A stretch of 64,000 nucleotides of DNA from Bacteroidota bacterium. GTDB lineage: Bacteria > Bacteroidota > Bacteroidia > Chitinophagales > Chitinophagaceae. Location: positions 124,001-188,000 of the forward strand of contig VGFK01000003.1 in NCBI GenBank assembly GCA_016868895.1, given 5' to 3'. A model generated the notes under the pieces. That model did no database searches. It had not been told where the DNA came from and worked only from the letters and a program-made list of their open reading frames with translations. Below, one piece after another: positions 27,671 to 37,628 of this stretch. Made by a program: the position numbers and the translations under genes. Numbering within the stretch: position 1 is the first letter of the stretch; the number at the start of each line of letters is the position of its first letter.

Positions 27671-28123
27671 ATGCGTGCAGTCGTTCAGCGGGTTGCATCT
27701 GCTGCTGTTCATTCAGAAGGTGAATTGCTGGGAACCATCCGACAGGGATTGCTGGTTTTATTGGGTATTGAAGAAGCAGATGGAATGGATGATGTTTCAT
27801 GGCTGGCTCAAAAAATAGTTCACTTGCGCATCTTTAACGATCACGAGGGGGTCATGAATGTATCGGTGAACGATGTGGGGGGTGAGCTCTTGCTGGTGAG
27901 TCAGTTCACCTTGCATGCATCGACCAAAAAAGGGAACCGTCCTTCCTATATCCGTGCATCAAAACCCGGGCATGCTGTGCCCATGTTTGATGCCATGATT
28001 CGGTGTTTGACGCAAGAGCTGGGTCGACCCATTCAGACCGGTCGATTTGGAGCGGATATGCAGGTAAGTTTGGTCAACGATGGTCCCGTTACCATTTTAA
28101 TTGATACAAAAAACAAAGAATAA
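27671..28123 (+). CDS. dtd: D-aminoacyl-tRNA deacylase
   Basis: A 150-residue homodimeric enzyme that removes D-amino acids (and glycine) from mischarged tRNA. It begins MRAVVQRVASAAV and has the active-site signature SQFTLHASTKKGNRPSY and the C-terminal NDGPVTILID. Length is normal. Its TAA overlaps the next ATG by one base (TAATG), coupling it to the MazG-like gene. Confidence 0.97.
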   Translation: MRAVVQRVASAAVHSEGELLGTIRQGLLVLLGIEEADGMDDVSWLAQKIVHLRIFNDHEGVMNVSVNDVGGELLLVSQFTLHASTKKGNRPSYIRASKPGHAVPMFDAMIRCLTQELGRPIQTGRFGADMQVSLVNDGPVTILIDTKNKE

Positions 28124-28452
28124 TGACGATCAGAAATGCACAGGATCAGGTGGACCAGTGGATCAAGACAGTGGGAGTTCGGTATTTCAGCGAGCTGACC
28201 AATATGGCGTTGTTGACCGAAGAGGTGGGGGAGTTGGCGCGGATCATGGCCCGAACCTATGGGGATCAATCGTTCAAAGCGGGGGAGTCGCCCGACCAAC
28301 TCTCAGAGGAAATGGCCGATGTGCTATGGGTATTGATTTGCCTTGCCAACCAAACGGGTGTTGATCTCACTGCTGCCCTGGAGCGCAGCATCCAGAAAAA
28401 AACAGCACGCGACGCAGATCGGCATGCTCAGAATCCCAAATTGAACGGGTAG
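28123..28452 (+). CDS. MazG-like nucleotide pyrophosphohydrolase
   Basis: A 109-residue single-domain all-alpha NTP pyrophosphatase with the family metal-binding pattern: TEEVGELARIMARTYG in the first helix pair and LSEEMADVLWVLICLAN in the second (EExxE ... ExxD). It probably hydrolyses a non-canonical or damaged (d)NTP, and the exact substrate is not predictable. It starts within the dtd stop codon, so the pair forms a small quality-control operon. Confidence 0.9.
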   Translation: MTIRNAQDQVDQWIKTVGVRYFSELTNMALLTEEVGELARIMARTYGDQSFKAGESPDQLSEEMADVLWVLICLANQTGVDLTAALERSIQKKTARDADRHAQNPKLNG

Positions 28453-28465
28453 AGTCAGGCCTGTC

Positions 28466-28496
28466 TTGTCGCACCTTCTTCCTTTCATTATCTTTG
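28466..28496 (+). promoter_or_regulatory. Bacteroidota promoter before glyS
   Basis: TTG at 28466-28468 and TATCTTTG at 28489-28496 are 20 nt apart, a full match to the TTG-N19-21-TAnnTTTG consensus and the clearest promoter in the window. The box ends 6 nt before ATG 28503. Confidence 0.7.
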
Positions 28497-28502
28497 CGGC
28501 CT

Positions 28503-29945
28503 ATGACAGTAAACGATCAGAACCGTTTTCAAGCCATAATCTCTCATGCAAAAGAATATGGTTTTGTTTTTCCTTCCAGCGAGATTTACGATGGACTCAG
28601 CGCTGTTTATGATTATGGTCCGTGGGGGAGTGAATTAAAAAAGAATATCCGCGAATCGTGGTGGAATGCCATGACCCGCATGCACGATAACATTGTCGGT
28701 ATAGATGCAGCAATTTTCATGCATCCTACTACGTGGAAGGCTTCCGGACACGTTGATAATTTCAGCGATCCTATGATTGACAACAAGGATTCGAAAAAAC
28801 GATACCGTGTTGATCATCTCATAGAAGGGGCAGCCGAAGAACTTTCAAAGTCGGGAAAACAACAGGAGGCGGATGATCTTCTGCGTCAAATGGATGAAGG
28901 ACTAGCGGCCAATGATTTTACCGAATTAAAAAATCTGATCGATCGCAATGGCATCAAATGTTCGGTGAGCAATACATGCAATTGGACCGATGTGCGTCAG
29001 TTCAATTTGATGTTTTCAACCCAATTGGGTTCGGTTGCCGAAGATGCCAATGAAATTTACTTACGACCAGAAACTGCACAGGGAATATTTGTAAACTTTT
29101 TAAATGTGCAAAAAACTGCACGCATGAAAATTCCCTTTGGAATTGCACAGGTGGGTAAAGCGTTTCGCAATGAAATTGTAGCGCGACAATTTATTTTCCG
29201 GATGCGGGAATTTGAGCAAATGGAGATGCAATACTTTATTCGTCCCGGCTCTCAGAAGGAGTGGTATGAGTATTGGAAAACCGAGCGCATGAAATGGCAT
29301 ACTGCGATGGGTATCCCTAGCGAAAACTATCGTTTCCATGATCACGTTAAGTTGGCGCATTATGCCGATGCGGCTGTTGATATTGAATATGCTTTTCCAA
29401 TCGGCTGGAAAGAAGTTGAAGGAATTCATAGCCGAACCGATTTTGATCTGAAGAATCACCAGCAATTCAGCGGAAAGAAGCAGCAGTACTTTGACCCGGA
29501 AGTGAATCAGTCGCATGTGCCATACGTCATTGAAACTTCCATAGGACTAGATAGAATGTTTTTGCTGGTCTTGTGTCATGCCTACCAGGAGGAAAAGTGG
29601 ACAAAAGAAGATGGAAATGAAGATAGTCGCGTTGTGCTCAAGATTCCTCCCGCAATTGCTCCCATAAAATTAGCCGTACTGCCTTTGTTGAAAAAAGAGG
29701 GACTGCCGGAGATTGCTCGTGAAATTATGGCTTCCTGCAGAAATGAATTTTACTGTTTCTACGAAGAGAAAGATACCATTGGCAAGCGCTACAGAAGAAT
29801 GGATGCGTTGGGAACTCCCTTCTGTGTCACGGTCGATCACCAAACGAAAGAGGACCGAACGGTGACCATCCGCTATCGGGATACCATGAAGCAGGAGCGG
29901 ATTTCAATGGAGGGATTGGCCGCGTTCATCCGTTCAAAATTCTGA
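28503..29945 (+). CDS. glyS: Glycyl-tRNA synthetase (alpha2 type)
   Basis: About 480 residues. Class II synthetase of the dimeric GlyQS type rather than the alpha/beta type. Motif blocks include FPSSEIYDGLSAVYDYGPWG, the motif 2 region FRNEIVARQFIFRMREFEQME, and motif 3 VIETSIGLDRMFL. The anticodon-binding domain (PPAIAPIKLAVLPL) is at the C-terminus. The start at ATG 28503 is set by the promoter box ending at 28496; the TTG at 28494 lies within the box. Confidence 0.97.
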   Translation: MTVNDQNRFQAIISHAKEYGFVFPSSEIYDGLSAVYDYGPWGSELKKNIRESWWNAMTRMHDNIVGIDAAIFMHPTTWKASGHVDNFSDPMIDNKDSKKRYRVDHLIEGAAEELSKSGKQQEADDLLRQMDEGLAANDFTELKNLIDRNGIKCSVSNTCNWTDVRQFNLMFSTQLGSVAEDANEIYLRPETAQGIFVNFLNVQKTARMKIPFGIAQVGKAFRNEIVARQFIFRMREFEQMEMQYFIRPGSQKEWYEYWKTERMKWHTAMGIPSENYRFHDHVKLAHYADAAVDIEYAFPIGWKEVEGIHSRTDFDLKNHQQFSGKKQQYFDPEVNQSHVPYVIETSIGLDRMFLLVLCHAYQEEKWTKEDGNEDSRVVLKIPPAIAPIKLAVLPLLKKEGLPEIAREIMASCRNEFYCFYEEKDTIGKRYRRMDALGTPFCVTVDHQTKEDRTVTIRYRDTMKQERISMEGLAAFIRSKF

Positions 29946-29954
29946 TTGTCGGAG

Positions 29955-32954
29955 TTATCGTTTAAACACTTTTGAGGTGTGCTGGTATTTACCGTCACTG
30001 CTGGTGATCGTGATGATATACATGCCCGGAGGCTGGTGGCTCAAATCGATGGAGCCATCTTGATAGGAGGATTGTCGCCTGAGAATAACTTGTCCCCCGC
30101 TACCCGTTGCCTGAACCGTTAATTTGCGGATGGTGAACATGTCGCCAACTTTGTACTGTACCCGATCGGTGGTTGCGGTGGGGAATATCTTATAGATAAA
30201 TCCCGGATTGTTGCGGATGGGAGTAAACACAGCGGTGGTAACGGTAACTGGATTGCCAAGAGGCGGTGTGGCAAACATTCCATTGCCATGGGTTCCGATG
30301 ACCAGGGTGTTGTCGGACCAGCGACTGGCAAGCGAATTCACGATGGCTGCATTTAGCATTTGTGAGGAGGGGTCAGCTGAAGTACTGACTTCTCTAAGCC
30401 ATTCGGTAGAAGGGCCTGCTATTTTAGTAGTACTGAAAAGACCAATGGTTGTGCCCACATAGTATTCAACACCAGTAGTTTTGGCTATGATTTCGCAGGA
30501 ACGGATAGAAGGTGTTGTCAAGTTGCCTTCTATAAGCTCCCATGTAGGAGAAGCGGCGGTAGAATTTCCTGTTCAGAAAATACTCAATACATTATAATTG
30601 GAGACTACTGCCAAGAGGGTATCTTGGTTTCTTGGATTTACCGCTATGTCTTTTATCACAGCACCAGACGTTATACCCGGAGGCGTTATTTCAACAACTG
30701 GGCTAGATGGATTTTGTGGATTCCTGATTCGATAGAGGTGCCCATCTCCTGAACCGATGAAAAGATGGTTGAACGATGAATATGCTCCTCTGGTCGTCTC
30801 AAGTGAATAGATATCACCAATGACTTTTGGGTGTACTGAGTCCATTAATTTCCATGTACCAGCGGTAACCGTGGTCGATTGATTGGTGTTGAATAAACTA
30901 TCCTCCATGGCAAAGTAGAGCAAATCAGTATTGTCTGGATCTAGATGAAAATTAGTGACAAAAACACCTTCACCAGTATTATTGGGTTTTATTGACTTAT
31001 ACATATCCAACCGGGTGAAGGGTGGAAACAAGTTGGTTCTGAACAGTAGGCCATTTTGTGCTGCACCAAACAGATACTGCTTACCATTGGCGTCTTTTTT
31101 TGTCATACCAACCTGACACCCATCTCCACCTATGAGTAAATAATGATCGTTGGAATCAGGAAGTGCGCCTATTAGTCCATTTGCATCGCGAAACGTTGTT
31201 GAGTTATCCTGTGCTCCTCCGAAAAATGTTCTAGAACCAGGAGTTGGGTCAATTCCAACATGATAGTACTGTATTGTTTGGTAACGGCTGCTGGAAAGGG
31301 ACCAAGTAACGTTGGATTGAAGAACATCGTTGATCTGTGCAATTCCTCCATCGGAAGCGACGAGCAATCTATTTGGATTCACCGGGTCAAATGCAAACGC
31401 ATGAAAGTCGACGTGACTTGCATTATCTGGATCCGTAAATGTCAATGATTCAAGCCCTCCAATAAAGGTGTTGTTATTTTTTGTCAGGAATCCGTCAGTG
31501 GATTTAAAAAGGTTTACACCACCGGCCAGAACTAAATTGGGATTTGTAGGGTGAATCGCCAATAGCATATTGTACCCCTCTTGAAGCTCGATGGGGTTAT
31601 CCGTTATTTTGCCATAAACATTTCGTTTTGCAATCAAATTTGGCCCTAAACTTCGCTATGTAAATGGTGCAGTGGACATATCGCAACGGAATAAATCTGC
31701 CTCTGGAAGTCCCAATGAAGCCTGATCTGTATTTTCCACCATCACATAGAGAATATTTTGATTGGAGGGAGCAAGTGCCAATGCTACTCTTCCCCATCCG
31801 AAAAGGTAGTCGCCGAAAGGACTCGTTGTATTGTTCCATGCCCTCCACCCTAGCGGAGAGTTCAATCCTGCTCCTGCAATTCGGGTATAGGAACCAGCAT
31901 CCCCGGTTGTTGAGATCCATACTCCAGATAAATTTCGGTCCGCATTTCGGCCGGTCATGCCTACAATTATTTGCGTTCCATCCCGATTGATGATGATGTC
32001 ACAAATGACCTCCAGGGGGGTTGTTGGAACTGTGCTTTCAAAAACTGACTCCCAGGTTGATCCACCGTTAATAGAACGGACGATTCTTCTATGGATCGCT
32101 GCATACACGTGGCCGGTGACAGGATGAACTACTATTTTATGTATAAAATTCCATTGAGAAGTAAACAGAGTGGGGTCGGTGATATTTGTAGAACTTAATT
32201 TCGACCAGGTTAGTCCATTATCGGTTGATTTGAACATTCCTTCGCCAAAAACAAAGTTGTTTCCAATATCTGGATAGCCGGATGAAGCACCGATTATTTC
32301 ACCTGTTCCGGCATACCAGGTATTTTCAAAACCTGTACGTGTATCCTGCGCTAGTGTAGAAACGCTTCTGATTTGATCGGGTGGGTGAACGAAAACCCAA
32401 CTTGTGCCTCCATCAGTACTTCTGAAAATTCCACCATTAATTCCCGCTGCCAGTACGATTCGATTTGACGTACCATTGTATCGTTTATCGAAGACAATTG
32501 TTCTTGTCCTCCCTCCATTTTGACTCGGACCTGCAGCTATATACCTGTTCTGTATGCTTCCTGCTTCTGTGGCAAGAGTGCTATTGGTGGTGATCATTCC
32601 TTCATAAATACCATCTTTGCGAACAGGAAGAGTTTTGAGTAATTCCAGTTCTTTTTCACGAATACCTTTTGGAATCTTGTTGGTTTTTGGATCCCTCAAT
32701 AGGTACCATTCGAATTCCCACCTTTTTTTAGAGTTTTCAAATTCAAGTTCTGTTCCCTTTTCATCTTCTTCGTCCAAGAAGATCAGATGCCTCTTTTTGC
32801 TATTTGGTGGATCTGAGTCATGATTGTTCTTAAAAAAAATAGACCTATGGATAGGAGTAAAAGAGGAATTGTAAACCGGATGAGCGCTTTCATTGAAAGG
32901 GGGGTAGTGAGCCACAAAATAATCACTTTTTAGGCTCAGGTCATAATTTTTCAT
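29955..32954 (-). pseudogene. Large BNR/sortilin-like T9SS cargo gene with two in-frame stops
   Basis: The track's three ORFs (432, 354 and 188 aa) lie in one continuous frame of exactly 1000 codons. It is interrupted only by TAG at codon 433 (31656-31658) and TGA at codon 794 (30573-30575). The protein has repeated BNR/Asp-box units of a sortilin-like propeller (IFRSTDGGTSWVF, MFKSTDNGLTWSKL, SINGGSTWESVF) and ends in a type IX secretion sorting tail (IDLSHQPPGMYIITITSSDG). Both stops are one G-to-A change from Trp (TGG). The N-terminus (MKNYDLSLKSDYF) has no signal peptide, and the frame is closed upstream by TAA. Probably a decayed exported protein, although stop-codon readthrough or sequence error is possible. 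Confidence 0.8.
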
Positions 32955-32995
32955 GTCAGATTAATTTGACTAAAACCTGGATTAAAGTTTAATGG

Positions 32996-33003
32996 TATCT
33001 TTG
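32996..33003 (+). promoter_or_regulatory. -7 box before mfd
   Basis: TATCTTTG (TAnnTTTG) ends 15 nt before ATG 33019. The ATG at 32992 used by the track lies in front of the box and so cannot be the start of a transcript from this promoter. Confidence 0.6.
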
Positions 33004-33018
33004 CCCCGCGGCGCAGAC

Positions 33019-36000
33019 ATGAACCTGGAGCATCTTTTGGACCGCTATTCTTCCTCACCCCGCATTCAACAAATAGCGGAAGGAGTACTATTGTCCCCCT
33101 CTTCCCGTGTGGCTGTCAAAGGATTGAACGGTTCCTCCAAAGCACTGATTTTTTCTGCTTTATACAAACACGAACACGTTGCATCCTGTAACCACATCGT
33201 GGTATTGGAAGATGCTGAAGAAGCAGCCTATTTTCACAATGATCTTGAGCAACTACTGGGACCACTCGATCTTTTTTATTACCCCTCCTCATTTAAAAAC
33301 AATAAAAATTTTCAGCTGCAGAGCAGCAGCCATGTGATGCTCAGGACTGAAGCATTGACGCGGCTGGCCAGTGAGGGAAGAAAAAAAATCATCATCACCC
33401 ATCCTGAAGCCTTGATGGAAAAAGTGCCAGTGTCTCAACAACTTCTTTCACGGGTGGTTCAGGTGAAGGTGCACGATTCACTGAATACGGATGAATTGAT
33501 GGAGCAACTGGTGGGGTTTGGATTTGAACGAACGGACTTTGTGTTTGAACCGGGACAATTCGCCATGCGGGGAGGCATTTTTGATATTTACTCCTTTGCC
33601 AACGAGAAACCCTATCGCATCGAGCTTTTTGGAAACGAAGTCGACTCCATTCGAATTTTTGATCCGGAGTCGCAGTTGAGCGAACGTAAGCTCTTGCAGG
33701 TCAATATCATTCCCAATGCAGAAGCGCACACACCCGATGAACAAAAAATTAATTTCTTTGATGCACTTACCGGCACTTCTGTTTTGCATGTTTCAAATTG
33801 GCAAATCGTCAGTGATCGGTACCGGGATCATGAAGACCATCTTCACCTCTTCATTGCATCCAATAAAGATTCGTTTTCGGCTGCACCATTGGAACACTTC
33901 ACGTCTTTCCAGGAGTTCAGTTTCTCTATTGAGCAGATGCCGGTAGTCGAACTAGCATTGACCCCAACCCTTCCTGCACCTGATCTGACTATAGAATGGC
34001 GAACGACTCCTCAGCCGGCTTTCAATCGACGGTTTGATTTACTGATCAATGATCTGTCTGCGCATGAATCTGCACGTCGACCTGTTTATATATTTTCAGA
34101 AAATGCACGACAGCTTGAACGGCTATATTCCATTTTTGAAGACCTCAAAGCGCCCATCCATTTTGTCCCCATCCCTCATGCCATCCACCAGGGATATATG
34201 GATGTGGAATTGGGTAGTGTGCTGTATACCGATCATCAGATTTTTCAGCGGTATCACAAGTACAAAATCAAACAGGCCTATAATAAAAGCAAAGCGATCA
34301 CACTTCGTGCGCTCAAAGAATTGCAGCCCGGTGATTATGTCGTTCACATTGACCATGGAGTCGGAGTGTTCAGTGGGTTACAAAAAATACAAAACGGAGG
34401 ACAAACACAGGAAGCAGTTCGGATTATTTACCGCGACAATGACATCCTCTATGTAAACATCAATTCACTTCACAAAATTTCTAAGTATACCGGTAAAGAA
34501 GGGCATGTTCCGAAAGTCAACAAGCTCGGCAGTGATGCCTGGACCAAACTGAAAGAAAAGACGAAGGGAAAAGTCAAGGCCATTGCCTTTGATTTGATCA
34601 AATTGTATGCAGAACGAAAATCAGAAAAGGGATTTTCTCATACACCGGATAATTACCTGCAGACTGAATTGGAAGCCTCATTTATTTATGAAGATACCCT
34701 CGACCAAAGCCGCGCGATTGCCGACGTTAAAAAAGACATGCAAGAGCCGCATCCAATGGATCGACTGGTCTGCGGTGACGTAGGTTTTGGTAAAACAGAA
34801 GTAGCCATACGCGCGGCATTTAAAACCTGTACCGATGGCAAACAAGCCGCTGTTCTAGTGCCCACTACCATCTTGGCGTATCAGCACTTCAAGACGTTCA
34901 GCGATCGACTCAAAGATTTTCCCGTCACGGTGGATTTTATCAACCGCTTCAAATCAACCAAAGAACGCAAAGCAACCCTGCTCAATGTAAAAGAGGGCAA
35001 AGTTGACATCATCATCGGCACCCATGCCCTGCTATCAAAAGAAATTGAATTTAAAGACCTGGGATTATTGGTCATCGATGAAGAACAGAAGTTTGGCGTC
35101 GCACACAAGGAAAAAATTAAAACACTCAAAACAAATGTGGATTGCCTCACCTTGACTGCAACGCCCATTCCCCGAACACTTCAGTTCAGCCTCATGGGTG
35201 CGCGCGACCTCAGCATCATCAATACGCCACCTCCTAATCGACAACCCATTCAAACCGAGGTGTTGGTGTTCAACCACGATTTGATTCGCGATGCAGTGTA
35301 TTATGAAGTAGAGCGGGGTGGACAAGTATTTTTTATCCATAACCGGATCAACGGACTTCCTGAAATGAGTGAATTGATCCGATCGCTCTGCCCTGATCTC
35401 AGCATCGGATTTGCACATGGTCAAATGGAAGGGCATGACCTGGAGGAACGTATTTTTGACTTTATCCATAAGCGATACGATGTGCTGGTCTGCACCAATA
35501 TCGTAGAGAGTGGAGTCGATATTCCAAATGTCAATACCATCATCATCAACAATGCCCATCAGTTTGGGTCGAGTGATTTGCACCAGTTGAGAGGCCGAGT
35601 GGGCAGGAGCAACCGCAAAGCTTTCTGCTATTTGCTTGCGCCGCCGATGAGTACGTTGCCGGCTGACTCAAGAAAGCGGTTGCAGACGCTGGAACAGCAT
35701 GCTGAACTGGGAAGCGGATTTCAGATTGCCATGCGCGATTTGGACATCAGAGGAGCCGGTAACATGCTGGGGGGAGAACAAAGTGGTTTCATGCTGGAGA
35801 TTGGCTTTGAAATGTACCAGAAGATTCTAGACGAAGCGATTCGGGAATTGAAGCGGACCAGTTTCAGGGAAGTATTCAAAGATGAAATCAGCAAGCAAGA
35901 TGATTTTGTGCAGGACTGTACGATCGATACCGATCTGGAAATTCATATTCCGGATGGGTATGTAGAGCAGATTGCCGAGCGACTCTCACTGTACTCCCGA

Positions 36001-36402
36001 TTGGATAATTGTCGCGACGAAGAAGAGCTAACTGCCTTTCATGCAGAGATGGTGGACCGCTTCGGTCCTATGCCTTCATGTGTTCAAGATCTCTTTACCA
36101 CTGTTCGATGCAGGCGTTTGGCAGTTGACATTGGATTTGAGCGAATGGTTCTCAAACAACGCACCCTAAAATGTTTTTTTGTCAACAATCCTGACTCCCC
36201 TTATTTTCAGTCGCTTTCCTTCAATGCCCTCCTGCTTCACCTTCAAACAAAAACAAATAAAAGTCATCTGAAGCAAACCGGACGAAATTTCATGCTGATT
36301 ACCGATGGAGTAGATACTATGGATGGCATTCATGCACTGTTGCATGAATGGACGGCCACCATTCGAGAGGTGAAACTGCAAAACGGAATTACAGCTCCCT
36401 GA
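33019..36402 (+). CDS. mfd: Transcription-repair coupling factor
   Basis: About 1127 residues, full length. Mfd pushes RNA polymerase off DNA at lesions and recruits UvrA. The N-terminal UvrB-like module includes FAMRGGIFDIYSFANEKPYRIE. The RNAP-interacting Tudor domain includes GDYVVHIDHGVGVFSGL. The RecG-like motor has Walker A CGDVGFGKTEVAIRAAF near residue 588, VIDEEQKFGV as the DEEQ box and LTATPIPRTLQF, and the C-terminal TRCF domain follows. It overlaps the convergent DUF1080 gene by 14 nt. Confidence 0.97.
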   Translation: MNLEHLLDRYSSSPRIQQIAEGVLLSPSSRVAVKGLNGSSKALIFSALYKHEHVASCNHIVVLEDAEEAAYFHNDLEQLLGPLDLFYYPSSFKNNKNFQLQSSSHVMLRTEALTRLASEGRKKIIITHPEALMEKVPVSQQLLSRVVQVKVHDSLNTDELMEQLVGFGFERTDFVFEPGQFAMRGGIFDIYSFANEKPYRIELFGNEVDSIRIFDPESQLSERKLLQVNIIPNAEAHTPDEQKINFFDALTGTSVLHVSNWQIVSDRYRDHEDHLHLFIASNKDSFSAAPLEHFTSFQEFSFSIEQMPVVELALTPTLPAPDLTIEWRTTPQPAFNRRFDLLINDLSAHESARRPVYIFSENARQLERLYSIFEDLKAPIHFVPIPHAIHQGYMDVELGSVLYTDHQIFQRYHKYKIKQAYNKSKAITLRALKELQPGDYVVHIDHGVGVFSGLQKIQNGGQTQEAVRIIYRDNDILYVNINSLHKISKYTGKEGHVPKVNKLGSDAWTKLKEKTKGKVKAIAFDLIKLYAERKSEKGFSHTPDNYLQTELEASFIYEDTLDQSRAIADVKKDMQEPHPMDRLVCGDVGFGKTEVAIRAAFKTCTDGKQAAVLVPTTILAYQHFKTFSDRLKDFPVTVDFINRFKSTKERKATLLNVKEGKVDIIIGTHALLSKEIEFKDLGLLVIDEEQKFGVAHKEKIKTLKTNVDCLTLTATPIPRTLQFSLMGARDLSIINTPPPNRQPIQTEVLVFNHDLIRDAVYYEVERGGQVFFIHNRINGLPEMSELIRSLCPDLSIGFAHGQMEGHDLEERIFDFIHKRYDVLVCTNIVESGVDIPNVNTIIINNAHQFGSSDLHQLRGRVGRSNRKAFCYLLAPPMSTLPADSRKRLQTLEQHAELGSGFQIAMRDLDIRGAGNMLGGEQSGFMLEIGFEMYQKILDEAIRELKRTSFREVFKDEISKQDDFVQDCTIDTDLEIHIPDGYVEQIAERLSLYSRLDNCRDEEELTAFHAEMVDRFGPMPSCVQDLFTTVRCRRLAVDIGFERMVLKQRTLKCFFVNNPDSPYFQSLSFNALLLHLQTKTNKSHLKQTGRNFMLITDGVDTMDGIHALLHEWTATIREVKLQNGITAP

Positions 36403-37129
36403 TCCAGATATTTCTGAAACTCACCGCGTCACCATGATCCTGAAGCATCAGTGATTCTTTCATGCTGTGCGGGGTGTAATCGGGTATGCCAATGTACTCG
36501 GATCCCCCCCAAAGTGCAACATTGTTTTGCACCAGTACGCCGTTGTGCAAGACAGTGATGCGGGCTTGCGACTGTAAGCGGCCATCCGGCGCAAATCGGG
36601 GTGCAATAAAGATGATGTCATAGATCTGCCATTCACCCGGTCCGCGTGAAGCATTCACTAGGGGAATCAGTTGTTTATAAATGCTGGCGGCCTGACCGTT
36701 GGAATAGGTCTTATTATTGTAGCTGTCCAGCACCTGCAGCTCATACTGACCCATCAAGAAAATTCCGCTATTGCCCCGACCCTGTCCTTCTCCCTTCACT
36801 ACAGCCGGAGTTCTCCACTCAATGTGCAACTGGCAATCGCCAAAACCTTGACGCGTAGTGATTTCTCCTGTCCCTCCTTTGACCGTCATGGCTCCCTCTT
36901 CCAGCATCCACTCAATTTTCTTCCCATCTTTTCCTGTCCAGGCATTGAAATCTCTTCCATTGAAAAGCACAATGGCATCGGATGGGGCATCCTGGGAAGT
37001 CTTTCCGGGTGATACGATGGCGGGAACAGGATCCCAAGCTTCTGTCAGTTTAGGATCGCCCTTCCTGCCCTGAGCAAATGAGCATACAAAACCGATAATC
37101 AGAAGCGAGATAAGTAAGAACTTTTTCAT
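36389..37129 (-). CDS. DUF1080 / 3-keto-disaccharide hydrolase family secreted protein
   Basis: About 246 residues starting at ATG 37129, which begins a clean signal peptide (MKKFLLISLLIIGFVCSFAQ). The track's 18 extra residues are not part of it. The mature part is one concanavalin-like beta-sandwich with the family blocks IVLFNGRDFNAWTG, NSGIFLMGQYELQVLDSY and a C-terminal SFRNIWIREL. Family members act on glycosides through 3-keto intermediates or bind glycans. The substrate here is unknown, and no partner dehydrogenase is nearby. Confidence 0.87.
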   Translation of the reverse strand: MKKFLLISLLIIGFVCSFAQGRKGDPKLTEAWDPVPAIVSPGKTSQDAPSDAIVLFNGRDFNAWTGKDGKKIEWMLEEGAMTVKGGTGEITTRQGFGDCQLHIEWRTPAVVKGEGQGRGNSGIFLMGQYELQVLDSYNNKTYSNGQAASIYKQLIPLVNASRGPGEWQIYDIIFIAPRFAPDGRLQSQARITVLHNGVLVQNNVALWGGSEYIGIPDYTPHSMKESLMLQDHGDAVSFRNIWIREL

Positions 37130-37167
37130 GTGCTGCTTGTTATTGTAAAGGAAATGTACAAATTTTT

Positions 37168-37175
37168 TAAATTTG
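37168..37175 (+). promoter_or_regulatory. -7 box before apaG
   Basis: TAAATTTG (TAnnTTTG), 14 nt before ATG 37190, with a TTG at 37143-37145 (22 nt spacing) as a possible -33 element. Confidence 0.55.
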
Positions 37176-37189
37176 GTTAACATCCTACT

Positions 37190-37576
37190 ATGGTTTCAAA
37201 GGTTACCGAGGGAATCAAAATCAGTGTAGAACAATTCTATCAGCCGGATTATTCCAATCCTCTTCAATTGGAATACATGTTTGCATACAGGGTGACCATT
37301 CAGAACAATAATAATTTTCCGGTGCAATTGCTGCAGCGCCATTGGTTTATTTATGACAGCACTTCAGAAAAACGTGAAGTAGAAGGAGAGGGGGTAATCG
37401 GTATTCAACCGATTATCTCACCTAACGAACAATACCAATACATTTCAGGGTGCAACCTGAAATCTGAATTGGGCAAAATGGTTGGCCTGTACCTCATGGA
37501 AAATGTGCATACCCGTCAGCGCTTTGAAGTCAACATTCCGGTCTTTCACCTTGAGGCTCCATTCAAAAGAAATTAA
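37190..37576 (+). CDS. apaG: ApaG domain protein
   Basis: A 128-residue single fibronectin-III-like domain. It shows the conserved ApaG order: YRVTIQNNNNFPVQLLQRHW, then GVIGIQPIISPNEQYQYISGC and the C-terminal MVGLYLMEN. The family has been linked to Co2+/Mg2+ resistance in enterobacteria, and its biochemical role is not settled. Monocistronic by appearance, with its own promoter box. Confidence 0.93.
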   Translation: MVSKVTEGIKISVEQFYQPDYSNPLQLEYMFAYRVTIQNNNNFPVQLLQRHWFIYDSTSEKREVEGEGVIGIQPIISPNEQYQYISGCNLKSELGKMVGLYLMENVHTRQRFEVNIPVFHLEAPFKRN

Positions 37577-37628
37577 TGCTTTTTATCATTTAATGGGTGT
37601 AAATTTACCGTGCACCAAATGATGAAGC

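Noticed and set aside
29100-29516. 138-residue minus-strand ORF inside glyS
   Set aside because: It lies wholly opposite a conserved synthetase and shows no family motif.
29955-32954. Alternative genetic code with TGA or TAG sense codons
   Set aside because: Many intact genes in the window end in TGA or TAG exactly where their families end (rbfA, ileS, scpA), so a global recoding does not fit.
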